A model generated the notes under the pieces. The model saw only the letters and a list, made by a program, of their open reading frames with translations, did not search any database and was not told the DNA's origin. The position numbers and the translations under genes are program-made. A DNA stretch of 64,000 nt, taken from the NCBI GenBank assembly GCA_034926785.1, contig JAYFQU010000021.1:30250-94249 (forward strand). The letters run 5' to 3'. How positions within the stretch are numbered: position 1 is the stretch's first letter; every line of letters begins with the position of its first letter. Positions 42,605 through 51,794 of the stretch are shown one piece after another. This DNA comes from UBA7703 sp034926785. Its GTDB lineage: Bacteria > Bacillota > Clostridia > Christensenellales > CAG-138.

Positions 42605-44212
42605 ATGGGCGACTATGTCATCGAGATGCTGAATATCACAAAGGATTTCCCTGGTATCCGCGCTAACGACGACGTCACGCTCCGTTTAAAGCGCGGTGAG
42701 ATCCACGCCCTGCTGGGCGAAAACGGCGCGGGAAAATCCACGCTGATGAGCGTTCTCTTCGGCCTGTATCAGCCGGAGGGCGGCACAATTAAAAAGGACG
42801 GGAAAATCGTCCGAATCAAGGACCCAAACGACGCGAATGCGCTGAATATCGGCATGGTGCATCAGCATTTCAAGCTGGTGGAAGTTTTTTCCGTGCTGGA
42901 TAACATTATCCTTGGCGTCGAGCCAAGCCGGCTTGGTTTTCTGCAGAAGAAAGAAGCGCGCAAAAAAATCGTGGAGTTGAGCCAGCGATATAAGCTCCGC
43001 GTAGACCCCGATGCGCTCATCGAGGACATCTCGGTGGGCATGCAACAGCGCGTAGAAATATTAAAGATGCTCTATCGCGACAACGATATCCTGATCTTTG
43101 ACGAACCGACCGCGGTGCTCACGCCGCAGGAGATCGACGAGCTCATGGAGATCATGCGCTCTTTCGCCAAAGAAGGAAAATCCATTCTCTTTATTACGCA
43201 TAAGCTCAACGAAATTATGGCGGTCGCCGATCGCTGCACCGTTTTGCGAAAGGGCAAATGCATCGGCACCGTAAATATTGACGAAACCTCCAAGCAGGAG
43301 CTCAGCCATATGATGGTCGGCCGCAATGTTGACTTCGCCGTTTCAAAAGACGCCACGACGCCTGGTGATAAGGTGCTGGAGGTCAGTCATCTTACCGTCC
43401 CGAGCAAGCTGCACAAAAACAACGCCGTCAAGGATGTTTCCCTGTCCGTGCGCGCAGGCGAGATCGTCTGCATCGCGGGTATCGAGGGCAATGGCCAGTC
43501 GGAATTCGTCTATGCGCTCACGGGGCTGGAAAAGCCGTCCGCAGGCGCTATCTCGCTCAAGGGCGAGCAGATCGTACGCGTCGGCCGTCAGCGCGCGGCG
43601 CAGCCCGCCGAATCGCTCGGCAGAGCGAAGTCCGTTTTGATGCCCATTCGCATCCGCAGCAAGCTCGGCATGAGTCATATCCCGGAAGATCGGCAGAAAT
43701 TTGGCCTTGTTCTGGACTATACGCTCGAAGAGAATCTGGTACTCCAACGGTATTGGGACTCCAACTTTCAAAGAAACGGCTTTATCCGCAAGGCGAATGT
43801 ACGCCAGTATGCGGAAAAGCTCATCCGGCAGTATGACATCCGCAGCGGGCAGGGCCCCGTCACCAGCGCGAGGAGCATGTCCGGCGGAAACCAGCAAAAA
43901 GCGATTGTTGCGCGTGAAATCGATAAAAATCCGGATTTGCTTGTGGCCGTTCAGCCGACGCGCGGTTTGGATGTCGGCGCCATCGAATACATCCATAAGC
44001 AGCTCGTCGCGCAGCGGGACGAGGGAAAAGCAGTCCTGCTCGTCTCACTTGAGCTCGACGAGGTGATGAACGTTTCCGACCGAATCCTGGTTATGTACGA
44101 GGGCGAAATCGTCGGCGAGTTCGATCCGAAAAACATCACCGTTCAGGAACTCGGCCTCTATATGGCCGGTGCCAAACGGCAAGTTACCGAAAGCGAGGCA
44201 CACAGCGCATGA
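42605..44212 (+). CDS. Nucleoside-type ABC transporter ATP-binding protein (two ATPase domains)
   Basis: A 535-residue tandem ATPase like YufO/NupO. Domain 1 has Walker A GENGAGKST, a degenerate signature (ISVGMQQRV) and Walker B ILIFDEPTAVLTP. Domain 2 (about residues 255-520) has GIEGNGQSE instead of a normal Walker A, signature MSGGNQQK and the segment LLVAVQPTRGLDVGA, so, as usual in this group, only domain 1 is likely to be fully active. A GAAGGGA site lies ten bases upstream. It overlaps the first permease gene by 4 nt. Confidence 0.93.
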   Translation: MGDYVIEMLNITKDFPGIRANDDVTLRLKRGEIHALLGENGAGKSTLMSVLFGLYQPEGGTIKKDGKIVRIKDPNDANALNIGMVHQHFKLVEVFSVLDNIILGVEPSRLGFLQKKEARKKIVELSQRYKLRVDPDALIEDISVGMQQRVEILKMLYRDNDILIFDEPTAVLTPQEIDELMEIMRSFAKEGKSILFITHKLNEIMAVADRCTVLRKGKCIGTVNIDETSKQELSHMMVGRNVDFAVSKDATTPGDKVLEVSHLTVPSKLHKNNAVKDVSLSVRAGEIVCIAGIEGNGQSEFVYALTGLEKPSAGAISLKGEQIVRVGRQRAAQPAESLGRAKSVLMPIRIRSKLGMSHIPEDRQKFGLVLDYTLEENLVLQRYWDSNFQRNGFIRKANVRQYAEKLIRQYDIRSGQGPVTSARSMSGGNQQKAIVAREIDKNPDLLVAVQPTRGLDVGAIEYIHKQLVAQRDEGKAVLLVSLELDEVMNVSDRILVMYEGEIVGEFDPKNITVQELGLYMAGAKRQVTESEAHSA

Positions 44213-45369
44213 ATCAAAAACGTTTTTTTCAGAGCAGCGGGTTTGTCAGTCTGCTTGCCAGCGTCGCCTCCATCTGTTTCGGGCTTTTCTTTGGGCTTAT
44301 CCTGCTCTTTTGTTTCAATGCGCCCGCAGCAGGACAAGGGTTTCAGTCTCTGATCTCGGCGGGGTTCCGCTCCAGCGATAAGTTCGCCAAGGTGCTCTAT
44401 CAGGCCGCCCCGCTGATCATGACGGGTCTCTCCGTCGGATTCGCGTTCAAAACCGGCCTGTTCAACATCGGCGCAACCGGACAATATACGGTCGGCGCAG
44501 CGTTTGCGCTCATCGGCGCAATCGAGTTTCAGCTTCCCTGGTATGTCTGTATGCTTCTAGCCATGATCGGCGGGGCGATTTGGGGCATCTTTCCCGGGCT
44601 ATTCAAGGCGCTTTTCAACGTTCACGAGGTCATCACCTCCATCATGTTCAACTGGATCGGTCTGTTTGCGGTCAACCTGGTCATCGTAAATCTGACGCAG
44701 ATGCTCGCGCGGGACTGGGGTTTGGCGCAGATGGATCGCACCGCGCCGCTCGCAACGGCGAATCCCTCCGCCATGCTGCCCAAACTGGGGCTTGATCAGC
44801 TGTTTGCTTCCAACTATATGAATATCGGCATCTTTATCGCGATATTGATCGCGGTTTTGATGTATGTTGTTCTCAATAAAACCACGTTTGGTTATGAGCT
44901 GAAGGCCTGCGGGTTTAACCGCAATGCCAGCGAATATGCCGGTATCAACGCAAAGCGCAGCATCGTGTTGTCCATGGTGATCGCGGGTGCTCTCTCCGGC
45001 ATTGGCGGCGGGCTGTATTACCTCGCGGGAACCGGCCAATATTCCCTGCTGAAGTCTCTGGTTTCCATGGGCTTTAACGGCATCCCCGTTGCGCTGCTCG
45101 CCTCCTCCAACCCGGCCGGAACCATCTTTTCCGCGCTGTTTATCTCCTATATTCAAGTCGGCGGAGATGCGATGCAGCCCGAGTTTGTCCGCGAGATTAT
45201 TGATATCATCGTTTCGGTGATCATCTATCTTTCCGCGTTTGCGCTGTTGATGCGCACCGTCATCGGCAAATGGATTCATCCCAAGGAGCCGGTTCTACTG
45301 GAAAGCCCGGCGGCACAGGACGCCGCAGTCCCCGAGAATTCCGCCGAAAGCGAGGCAAAACAAGCATGA
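44209..45369 (+). CDS. ABC transporter permease, YufP/NupP-like
   Basis: A 386-residue permease with about ten hydrophobic segments and the family motifs LSVGFAFKTGLFNIGATGQ (residues about 74-92), EVITSIMFNWIGLF and FGYELKACGFNRNASEYAGI. It pairs with the next permease to form the channel. A hydrophilic Ala/Glu-rich tail ends the protein. Overlaps of 4 and 4 nt with its neighbours show translational coupling. Confidence 0.93.
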   Translation: MNQKRFFQSSGFVSLLASVASICFGLFFGLILLFCFNAPAAGQGFQSLISAGFRSSDKFAKVLYQAAPLIMTGLSVGFAFKTGLFNIGATGQYTVGAAFALIGAIEFQLPWYVCMLLAMIGGAIWGIFPGLFKALFNVHEVITSIMFNWIGLFAVNLVIVNLTQMLARDWGLAQMDRTAPLATANPSAMLPKLGLDQLFASNYMNIGIFIAILIAVLMYVVLNKTTFGYELKACGFNRNASEYAGINAKRSIVLSMVIAGALSGIGGGLYYLAGTGQYSLLKSLVSMGFNGIPVALLASSNPAGTIFSALFISYIQVGGDAMQPEFVREIIDIIVSVIIYLSAFALLMRTVIGKWIHPKEPVLLESPAAQDAAVPENSAESEAKQA

Positions 45370-46355
45370 AAATCCTATCCGATATCCTCAGCGCAACCGT
45401 TCTATTCTCGGTTCCGTTGCTGCTCGTTGCGCTCGGCGGCATGTTTTCCGAGCGCAGCGGCATCGTCAATATTGCTTTGGAAGGCATCATGGTCGTCGGT
45501 GCGCTGTTTGCCTGCCTTGCGCTCCGCGCGATGAGCATGAACACGCAGCTCGGCGAGACCGCGCCGCAGCTCGCAATGCTGATTGCCATCCTTGTCGCCG
45601 CGTTCTCCGGCGCAATCTTCTCCCTGTTGCTCGCGTTTGCTTCGGTGAGTTTAAAGGCGGATCAAACCATCGGCGGCACGGCGCTGAACATGATGGCGCC
45701 CGCGGTTGCCATCGCGGTCACCTGGGCGGTGCAGGGGCAGGGTCAGACGAACATCATCATCCCGACCTGGGCGCGCATCACGCAGGATTCTATCGGCATC
45801 GCCACAAAAAACACCTTCTTCCAGAATTTTCTGTTCAAGAGTTTTTATCTGACCACGCCTGTGGCAATCCTGCTGTTCATCATCGCCGTGGTGCTCCTCT
45901 ATAAAACGCGCTTCGGGCTTCGTCTCCGCGCCTGCGGCGAGCATCCCCAGGCGGCGGATTCCGTCGGCGTCAATGTCTATCGCATGCGGTATTCCGGCGT
46001 GTTCATCTCCGGCATGCTCGGCGGTATCGGCGGCCTTGCCTATACCCTCGCGGCGGGCTCCACATTCCAGTCCTCCGTTGCCGGGTATGGCTTCCTCGCC
46101 TTGGCCGTTATGATCTTCGGCAACTGGAAACCCTGGAACATTCTTGGCGCGTCGCTCTTCTTCGCGCTATTCAAAATCATCGGTTCCTATTCCAGCAGCA
46201 TCCCGTTTCTGCCGAGTTTCAGCAACCTGAACCAAAGCGAATACCTCTATCTGATGGTACCCTATGTCGTCACGATGATCCTGCTCATCCTCACGAGCAA
46301 AAAATCCCGCGCGCCGAAGGCCGAGGGCGTCCCCTACGACAAAGGCCGCAGATAA
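45366..46355 (+). CDS. ABC transporter permease, YufQ/NupQ-like
   Basis: A 329-residue permease, the second half of the channel. It has MFSERSGIVNIALEGIMVVG near the N-terminus, the segment LKADQTIGGTALNMMAPA, and FGLRLRACGEHPQAADSVGV. The ATG at 45366 overlaps the previous stop (ATGA); the longer frame would lie inside the previous gene. A strong GC hairpin follows 24 nt after the stop. Confidence 0.93.
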   Translation: MKILSDILSATVLFSVPLLLVALGGMFSERSGIVNIALEGIMVVGALFACLALRAMSMNTQLGETAPQLAMLIAILVAAFSGAIFSLLLAFASVSLKADQTIGGTALNMMAPAVAIAVTWAVQGQGQTNIIIPTWARITQDSIGIATKNTFFQNFLFKSFYLTTPVAILLFIIAVVLLYKTRFGLRLRACGEHPQAADSVGVNVYRMRYSGVFISGMLGGIGGLAYTLAAGSTFQSSVAGYGFLALAVMIFGNWKPWNILGASLFFALFKIIGSYSSSIPFLPSFSNLNQSEYLYLMVPYVVTMILLILTSKKSRAPKAEGVPYDKGRR

Positions 46356-46379
46356 TCGCCTGATTTGATTCGTTTCCAG

Positions 46380-46420
46380 GGCGCCGCGTCGATGCGCATT
46401 CGCCGCGGCGCCTCTTATTT
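46380..46420 (+). terminator. GC-rich hairpin after the permease genes
   Basis: GGCGCCGCG and CGCGGCGCC form a 9-bp stem, followed by TCTTATTTGTATCTT. It may reduce read-through into the thymidine kinase gene. Confidence 0.65.
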
Positions 46421-46466
46421 GTATCTTCTACATCCCCTGCGACGAAACATTCTTTTCGGAGGTACT

Positions 46467-47114
46467 ATGGCTAAACTCTATTTTCGATATGGCGCAATGG
46501 GCTCCAGCAAGACAGCCAACGCCATCATGGTCTGGTATAATTATCAGGAGCGCTGCAAAAAAGCGCTCCTGGTGAAACCCGGCGTGGACACACGGGACGG
46601 GGTCTACACCGTCCGCTCGCGCAGCGGGCTCGTTGCGAACTGCATCCTGTTCGACCAAATCGACTGGGATGCCGTACGCGCGCATGAATACGACTGCGTC
46701 ATCATAGATGAGGCGCAGTTTCTCTCCACAGAACAGGTGGATATGCTCCTGCCAATCGTGGACGATTATGATATCCCTGTGATTTGCTATGGGCTCAAAA
46801 CCGATTTTCGCGGTGAATTCTTCCCCGGCAGCGCGCGCCTGCTCGCCCGCGCGGACACGATAGAAGAGGTAAAAACCATCTGCTGGTGCGGCAAGAAGGC
46901 GACGAACAACGCCCGTCTCGACGGCAAAGGCGGCATCACCAAGGTCGGCGAGCAGGTTGTGCTAGGCGCGAGCGATAAATACATCGGCCTTTGCCGCAAA
47001 CACTGGCTCATCGGTGATCCCGGCCCCGGGCTCCGCGCGGAGGATCTCGCCAGGGGCGCCGTTCCCGGCGCCTGCAGCATGAATCCAGACGAGGATGAAG
47101 ACGAGGTACCGTAA
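46467..47114 (+). CDS. tdk: Thymidine kinase
   Basis: A 215-residue type II thymidine kinase that phosphorylates thymidine with ATP in nucleoside salvage. Visible are the P-loop GAMGSSKT (residues 9-16), Walker B-like VIIDEAQFL, the segment YGLKTDFRGEFF, and zinc-site cysteines in ICWCGKK and LCRKHW. GGAGG just before the ATG decides the start over a longer frame. Its position behind nucleoside-transport genes fits a salvage function. The acidic C-terminal tail (DEDEDE) is a small oddity. Confidence 0.95.
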   Translation: MAKLYFRYGAMGSSKTANAIMVWYNYQERCKKALLVKPGVDTRDGVYTVRSRSGLVANCILFDQIDWDAVRAHEYDCVIIDEAQFLSTEQVDMLLPIVDDYDIPVICYGLKTDFRGEFFPGSARLLARADTIEEVKTICWCGKKATNNARLDGKGGITKVGEQVVLGASDKYIGLCRKHWLIGDPGPGLRAEDLARGAVPGACSMNPDEDEDEVP

Positions 47115-47120
47115 GAGACT

Positions 47121-47519
47121 ATGAAGTTTTATGTGGCAAGCGGCGTATCCAACGCCGGCAAAGTGAATCTCGCCGCCGCTGCGCTCGCCGCCGCGGGACA
47201 CGAGCGCACCTATGACTGGACTACGCATGGCGATGTCTCCAAAGAGACGGCGGAGCGCAAGCGCGAGGTGGCGGCAAAGGAATTCCGCGGCGTTGCCGAG
47301 GCGGAGCTGGTCGTCCTCCTGCTGCCGGGTCGCTTTGGCACACATGCCGAACTCGGCATCGCCCTTGCGACCAGCGCAAACAAACGAATCCTGCTCTGGT
47401 CGGAAACAAGCGCGCCGTTTGACGGAGCGGAGGGTTTTTGCGTGTTTTACCATCATCCCGCTGTGGAACGCGTCGTCTGCCCGTTTGAATCACTGCTCGA
47501 CCTGCTGAAAACGCTTTGA
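47121..47519 (+). CDS. Nucleoside 2-deoxyribosyltransferase-like protein
   Basis: A 132-residue cytoplasmic protein. MKFYVASGVSNAG, THGDV, ADL-type AEAELVVLLLPGRFGTHAELGIAL and a C-terminal FESLLDLLK are the layout of the nucleoside 2-deoxyribosyltransferase/TIR-like superfamily, in which a glutamate in GTxxE attacks the nucleoside. It lies 6 nt after thymidine kinase, which supports a nucleoside role, but short members of this group often have no known activity. Confidence 0.68.
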   Translation: MKFYVASGVSNAGKVNLAAAALAAAGHERTYDWTTHGDVSKETAERKREVAAKEFRGVAEAELVVLLLPGRFGTHAELGIALATSANKRILLWSETSAPFDGAEGFCVFYHHPAVERVVCPFESLLDLLKTL

Positions 47520-47541
47520 TGCCAGTAAAAGGAGAATGCTA

Positions 47542-48690
47542 TTGCCAGAGAACAGCAGTCATTTTACCGTTCTGCACCTAACCGACTACGGCGCGCCGTA
47601 TGAGGGCAACTTTGTTGCGTCGCTTCGCGCGCTGGAGATGCGCTTAGGTCAAGACGGCAACGACATATTCTATGTCTTTCCCCGCCGCTCCGGCGGCGTT
47701 GCCTGGACGCAGACGATGATGCGGGAGAAATCCAACGTAGCGCTGATTCAGCGCGACGTTTTTTTTGCCTACGCCCGCCAGATTCGCGGACTGCTGCGCG
47801 AAAGCGGCGCCGCGGTGCTGCACGAACACTTCATCCACTACAAACAAAAGCTTGCCGCGCTCCTCGCGGCAAAAACCTGCGGGCATCGGGTGAAGACTGT
47901 TCTGCATCTGCATAACCACATTGAATTGCCGTGCTCTCCCGTGCGTCGTCTGCCGCATCTTCTCCAGTTTTCGTCCGTTTCCCGCTTCGTCTGCTGCAGC
48001 GAGTCCGTCGCCGAGCATTTGATTCGGGACGGCATCCCACAAGCGCGTGTCCGCGTTGCCGAAAATGCGATCGCATTTGAACGGCTGGACTCCTTCGATC
48101 CGCACATGCAAAAATCGCTCGCGCTGCCGGATCATGCGAAGGTTGCGCTGATGTTCGGCTATCACTATGAGGGAAAGGGCGTGGATCTCGCCGTCGAGGC
48201 CGTCCGGCTCCTGCGGGAACGTCAAGCCGTCCCCCTCTATCTCGCCATCGTGCTCTCCTCCCGCCGTGAGGAGGTTCAGGCCCGCATCTGCTCGCAGCTC
48301 GGTCTGCCCGCACTGCCGGATTGGGTTCGCCTGCTCCCCCCGCGCGAGGACGTCGCCACCTATTATCATATGGCGGATGTGTTCCTTTCCCCCAGCCGGC
48401 AGGAAGGGTTCTGTTATGCGCTCGTAGAGGCGGCCTATTGTATGACGCCCGTGCTTGCCAGCGCCATCGACGCGCAAAAGGACCTCGCCCTGCCGCAGGG
48501 AGCCTTCTTCCCGCCGCAGGACGCGGAGGCGCTTTCCCGCGCGATCGGGCGCACACTGGACATCCCGTGCTCGCCGGAGCGGGCAGAAGCGCTCGCCGAC
48601 GCAAGGAAACGCGTGGTCGAATCCTATTCGCTCGCCCGTTGGGCAGAGCGGGTTGCGGCCGTGTATGACGAGATTCTGCCGCGCGACTGA
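47542..48690 (+). CDS. Glycosyltransferase family 4-like protein
   Basis: A 382-residue GT-B glycosyltransferase. The N-terminal half has TVLHLTDYGAPYEGNF and LHEHFIHYKQK. The C-terminal donor-binding half has MFGYHYEGKGVDLAVEA, ADVFLSPSRQEGFCYALVEAAYC (the EX7E-type motif) and DVATYYHMADVF. The substrate, likely a cell-surface sugar, is unknown. AAGGAG lies eight bases before a TTG at 47542, which is preferred over an ATG six bases earlier that is too close to the site. Confidence 0.87.
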   Translation: MPENSSHFTVLHLTDYGAPYEGNFVASLRALEMRLGQDGNDIFYVFPRRSGGVAWTQTMMREKSNVALIQRDVFFAYARQIRGLLRESGAAVLHEHFIHYKQKLAALLAAKTCGHRVKTVLHLHNHIELPCSPVRRLPHLLQFSSVSRFVCCSESVAEHLIRDGIPQARVRVAENAIAFERLDSFDPHMQKSLALPDHAKVALMFGYHYEGKGVDLAVEAVRLLRERQAVPLYLAIVLSSRREEVQARICSQLGLPALPDWVRLLPPREDVATYYHMADVFLSPSRQEGFCYALVEAAYCMTPVLASAIDAQKDLALPQGAFFPPQDAEALSRAIGRTLDIPCSPERAEALADARKRVVESYSLARWAERVAAVYDEILPRD

Positions 48691-48744
48691 ACAAAAGCGT
48701 CCAAAGGTTTCTGAAAAAACGCCCTGTTTTCTTGGATTTCGGGG

Positions 48745-48773
48745 TTGACACCACCCGGAGTGTTTGTTAAACT
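48745..48773 (+). promoter_or_regulatory. Promoter of rplM-rpsI
   Basis: TTGACA, 17 nt and TAAACT. The leader from about 48780 to the rplM ATG is nearly 90 nt and may hold an autoregulatory r-protein leader, but no known structure was identified by eye. Confidence 0.75.
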
Positions 48774-48867
48774 ATTCGGTGTGCCATTGGGTTACAACTG
48801 CCACAGCCCCGGCAATGTGCGCTCAAGAACACAGCAGAATTGAAAATGATATGATGGAGGAATCGCC

Positions 48868-49299
48868 ATGAAATCCTATATGGCAAAGGGCGAAACCGTC
48901 GAGCGCAGCTGGTACGTTGTGGATGCACAAGATATGGTCCTTGGCCGTCTTTCTTCCCAGGTAGCAGCCATTCTCAGAGGGAAGCATAAGCCCATATACA
49001 CCCCGCACGTCGATACCGGTGATCATGTGATCATCGTAAACGCGAGCAAGGTCCGCCTCACCGGCAAAAAGCTCGATCAGAAAAAGTATATTCACCACAC
49101 CGGTTATCCGGGCGGCATCCGCGAGATCAACTATCGCACGTTGCTCGCCACGAAGCCGGAGTTCGCAGTTTACGAGGCGATTCGCCGCATGATGCCGAAA
49201 GGCCCGCTCGGCGACAAGATGCTCACCAAGGTTCGCATTTATGCTGGCCCGGAGCACAAGAACGCCGCGCAGATGCCCCAGCCGCTGACGCTGAAATAA
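48868..49299 (+). CDS. rplM: 50S ribosomal protein L13
   Basis: A 143-residue ribosomal protein. Signatures are SWYVVDAQDMVLGRLSSQVA, LRGKHKPIYTPHVDTGDHVI, KKYIHHTGYPGG and AIRRMMPKGPLGDKML. It is full length and first in the conserved rplM-rpsI operon. GGAGGA lies about seven bases before the ATG. Confidence 0.98.
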   Translation: MKSYMAKGETVERSWYVVDAQDMVLGRLSSQVAAILRGKHKPIYTPHVDTGDHVIIVNASKVRLTGKKLDQKKYIHHTGYPGGIREINYRTLLATKPEFAVYEAIRRMMPKGPLGDKMLTKVRIYAGPEHKNAAQMPQPLTLK

Positions 49300-49318
49300 C
49301 GAGAGGAGAGACAGGAAC

Positions 49319-49711
49319 ATGGCAATTACCCAATATCTTGGCACTGGCAGACGCAAAAAGTCGATTGCCCGCGTTCGTTTGCTCCCCGGCAGCGGAAGCA
49401 TCACGATCAACAAGCGCGAGTTAGATAACTATTTCGGCATGGAAACGCTGAAAATGATCGTCCGCGCACCCCTCACCCTTACCGATACGCTTTCGAAGTT
49501 TGACGTTTTCGTCAACGTCTACGGCGGCGGTTACACGGGTCAGGCTGGCGCAATCCGTCACGGCATCGCCCGCGCGCTGCTTGTGGCAGAACCCGCCCTG
49601 CGCCCCGCTCTCAAAAAGGCCGGCTACCTCACGCGCGACCCGCGCATGAAGGAACGTAAAAAATACGGTCTGCACGCGGCCCGCAGAGCGCCCCAGTTCA
49701 GCAAGAGATAA
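49319..49711 (+). CDS. rpsI: 30S ribosomal protein S9
   Basis: A 130-residue ribosomal protein with the S9 signatures GTGRRKKSIARVRLLPGSG and GGGYTGQAGAIRHGIARAL and the basic end RRAPQFSKR that reaches into the 30S P site. It lies 19 nt after rplM with GAGGAG upstream, cotranscribed and followed by a strong terminator. Confidence 0.98.
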   Translation: MAITQYLGTGRRKKSIARVRLLPGSGSITINKRELDNYFGMETLKMIVRAPLTLTDTLSKFDVFVNVYGGGYTGQAGAIRHGIARALLVAEPALRPALKKAGYLTRDPRMKERKKYGLHAARRAPQFSKR

Positions 49712-49746
49712 TCTCTCTACCGCCGGACGAACCAAGGCGACAAATC

Positions 49747-49777
49747 AGTATCCCGTCATTCTATGGCGGGATACTTT
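49747..49777 (+). terminator. Terminator of rplM-rpsI
   Basis: A 9-bp stem AGTATCCCG/CGGGATACT followed by TTTTTT, 36 nt after the rpsI stop. Confidence 0.92.
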
Positions 49778-49810
49778 TTTAGGCTTATCCCCCTGTTTCG
49801 CCCGGCATGG

Positions 49811-49839
49811 TTGCGCGATCCCGTGCGGCGGGTTATAAT
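49811..49839 (+). promoter_or_regulatory. Promoter giving a leaderless mRNA
   Basis: TTGCGC, 17 nt and a perfect TATAAT ending six bases before the ATG of the next gene; no ribosome-binding site lies between. Confidence 0.65.
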
Positions 49840-49845
49840 GCGCGC

Positions 49846-50523
49846 ATGGATTTGTCAAATGAACGACTGAAAAAGCTTGGAAAAAAGGCGGCGGCGGCAG
49901 CCATCGGCTTTTTCGCCGCAGCGGCAATCGCGCTAGGCGCGCTTGCCGATTCGCCGGATGAACTCTTCTGCGATACGCCACAGGCCGCACAGGCGGTGAT
50001 CGCCGCCACGGAGGAAGACGAGCGCATTCAGGCGCGATCGGCACTCACACAGCCCGCAAAAAAAGAAGGCCAGCGCGCCAGGCTCCGCAGGCTGTTTCTC
50101 GGTCAGCCGTCCGTCGTGCGCGGCGCTGTGCTCCTGCCCGTCTGGGTTGTCGGCAAGGCGTTGCTTTCGGTTCTCTCGCTGGTGTTTACCGCGCTAGGCC
50201 CCATACTGCAACTCATTCTTCAGATATTGCTCCATGCTCTGCTGCTTTTGGGGCTGTTTGCGCTCTTGCTCAAGCTGCTCTTCCCCAATCTTCGCCTGCG
50301 GGATCTCCTAACCGGGCGTATTATCTTGTTGCTTTTTGCGGCATCCATTCTGTTCTCCGTTACGGACGCCGTGCTGCGCAGATTCTGGGTGGATTATCGT
50401 CCCGTCAGCATCGCTGTAAAACTCGCCGTTGCCCTTCTTGTGCTCACGCTGCTGTGCTGGCGCATTTTTGGAAAACGCCGAAAGCAGGCAGAACATCCAG
50501 CGCAATCAACTGCGTTCCGCTAA
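49846..50523 (+). CDS. Membrane protein of unknown function
   Basis: A 225-residue protein, not recognised. Residues 15-32 are a first hydrophobic segment. A charged region (about 38-85, ending QRARLRRLFLG) follows, then two or three strongly hydrophobic Leu-rich stretches between 92 and 150, further membrane segments near 165-180 and 190-210, and a basic tail. The -10 box lies 6 nt before the ATG and no Shine-Dalgarno site is present, so the mRNA is probably leaderless. Confidence 0.75.
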   Translation: MDLSNERLKKLGKKAAAAAIGFFAAAAIALGALADSPDELFCDTPQAAQAVIAATEEDERIQARSALTQPAKKEGQRARLRRLFLGQPSVVRGAVLLPVWVVGKALLSVLSLVFTALGPILQLILQILLHALLLLGLFALLLKLLFPNLRLRDLLTGRIILLLFAASILFSVTDAVLRRFWVDYRPVSIAVKLAVALLVLTLLCWRIFGKRRKQAEHPAQSTAFR

Positions 50524-50547
50524 AAAATGGAGGCCATGCGGCCTCCA
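50522..50547 (-). terminator. Terminator of the threonine aldolase gene
   Basis: A perfect 8-bp stem TGGAGGCC/GGCCTCCA with an ATGC loop, followed on the minus strand by six T residues, 10 nt after the stop. Confidence 0.85.
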
Positions 50548-50557
50548 CTCCATTGAT

Positions 50558-51595
50558 TCACTTTTTTCGAATGCCGTCCAGCAGGGCGGTCACCATCTCC
50601 GGCGGCGTCGCCCAGGAGGTGCAGAAGCGCACAACGTCGTTTTGCTCGTCATACGCCTGCCAGAAAGCATAGCCAAACTCCTGAGAAAGAGCCTTGAGCA
50701 GTTCTTTGGGAAGAATGGCGAACACCTGATTCGTCGGGGACTGAGCGAAGAGCTGATAGCCGCGCGCCTGGATTCCTTCCGCAATCCGCTGCGCCTGCTT
50801 TACTGCATGTCTGCCAATCTCGTCATACAGTCCATCCTCAAACAGCGTTTCAAACTGAATACCAAGCAGTCGTCCCTTTGCGAGCATACCGCCGCGCTGT
50901 TTGATCATGTAGCGGAAATCCTTCTTCAGCGCGGAGTCGTTGATCACCAGCGCCTCGCCAAAGAGCGCGCCAAGCTTTGTCCCGCCGATAGAAAATGCGC
51001 TGGTCATCCTCGCCAGATCCGGGAGAAACACGTTCGCCCCCTCGGCCGCAAAAGAGTTGCCCAGCCGGGCGCCGTCAACATAGAGCTTCAGCTCAAATGC
51101 CTGGCAAACCTGCCAAATCGCCGACAGTTCGCCCTTATCATAAATCGTTCCAACCTCGGTCGGCTGCGAAAGATAGACCATGCCGGGCTGAACGATGTGC
51201 TCGGCATTGCCGTCCGCAAAATGCGCCGCCGTATACTGCCGAATCTGTTCCGCCGTGATTTTGCCGTCTGCGCTGGGAAGTGGGAGCACCTTATGCCCCG
51301 TTGCTTCGATGGCTCCGGTCTCGTGCCCGTTGATGTGCCCGCTCTCGGCGCAGATCACGCCCTGATAAGGCTTGATGCTGGCGGCGATGATGGTCAGGTT
51401 CGTCTGCGTTCCGCCAACGAGAAAATGGACGTCGCTCTCGGCTTCGCCGAGCCGCGCGAGAATCAATTCGCGCGCCCGTTCGCAACGGGCATCCAACCCA
51501 TAGGAGTTGTCCTGTTGCCGGTTTGCGGCAGCAATGGCGGACAAAATGCGCTCGTGTGCGCATTCGTTATAGTCGTTCATAAAATTATATCGCAT
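50558..51595 (-). CDS. Low-specificity threonine aldolase family PLP enzyme
   Basis: A 345-residue fold-type I PLP enzyme that cleaves L-threonine to glycine and acetaldehyde. Visible are FLVGGTQTNLTIIAA (cofactor phosphate region), the AESGHINGHETGAIE segment, YVDGARLGNSF with the aspartate that binds the pyridine nitrogen, and the Schiff-base lysine in FSIGGTKLGALFGE. GGGAGG seven bases before the ATG at 51595 decides the start over a longer open frame. Related beta-eliminating enzymes cannot be excluded. Confidence 0.9.
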   Translation of the reverse strand: MRYNFMNDYNECAHERILSAIAAANRQQDNSYGLDARCERARELILARLGEAESDVHFLVGGTQTNLTIIAASIKPYQGVICAESGHINGHETGAIEATGHKVLPLPSADGKITAEQIRQYTAAHFADGNAEHIVQPGMVYLSQPTEVGTIYDKGELSAIWQVCQAFELKLYVDGARLGNSFAAEGANVFLPDLARMTSAFSIGGTKLGALFGEALVINDSALKKDFRYMIKQRGGMLAKGRLLGIQFETLFEDGLYDEIGRHAVKQAQRIAEGIQARGYQLFAQSPTNQVFAILPKELLKALSQEFGYAFWQAYDEQNDVVRFCTSWATPPEMVTALLDGIRKK

Positions 51596-51758
51596 CCAAT
51601 GCCTCCCATGTTGGCGGCCTGTTTCTGTGCCGCCCGCATTGCACGAGTATAGCACACTTTTCCGCTTTGGTGCGTGCCGATTTGTAATTTTCGCAAGAGA
51701 ACGCTCCATTTTTTCACAACCGTTTTGCATTGCCGCCATGTGTATATCGTTCCTGCGT

Positions 51759-51788
51759 TTGCATCCGCACCGCGCCATCCTCTATAAT
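51759..51788 (+). promoter_or_regulatory. Promoter giving a leaderless mRNA for the MBL lipoprotein
   Basis: TTGCAT, 18 nt and a perfect TATAAT ending six bases before the ATG; no ribosome-binding site. Confidence 0.65.
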
Positions 51789-51794
51789 CAAACC

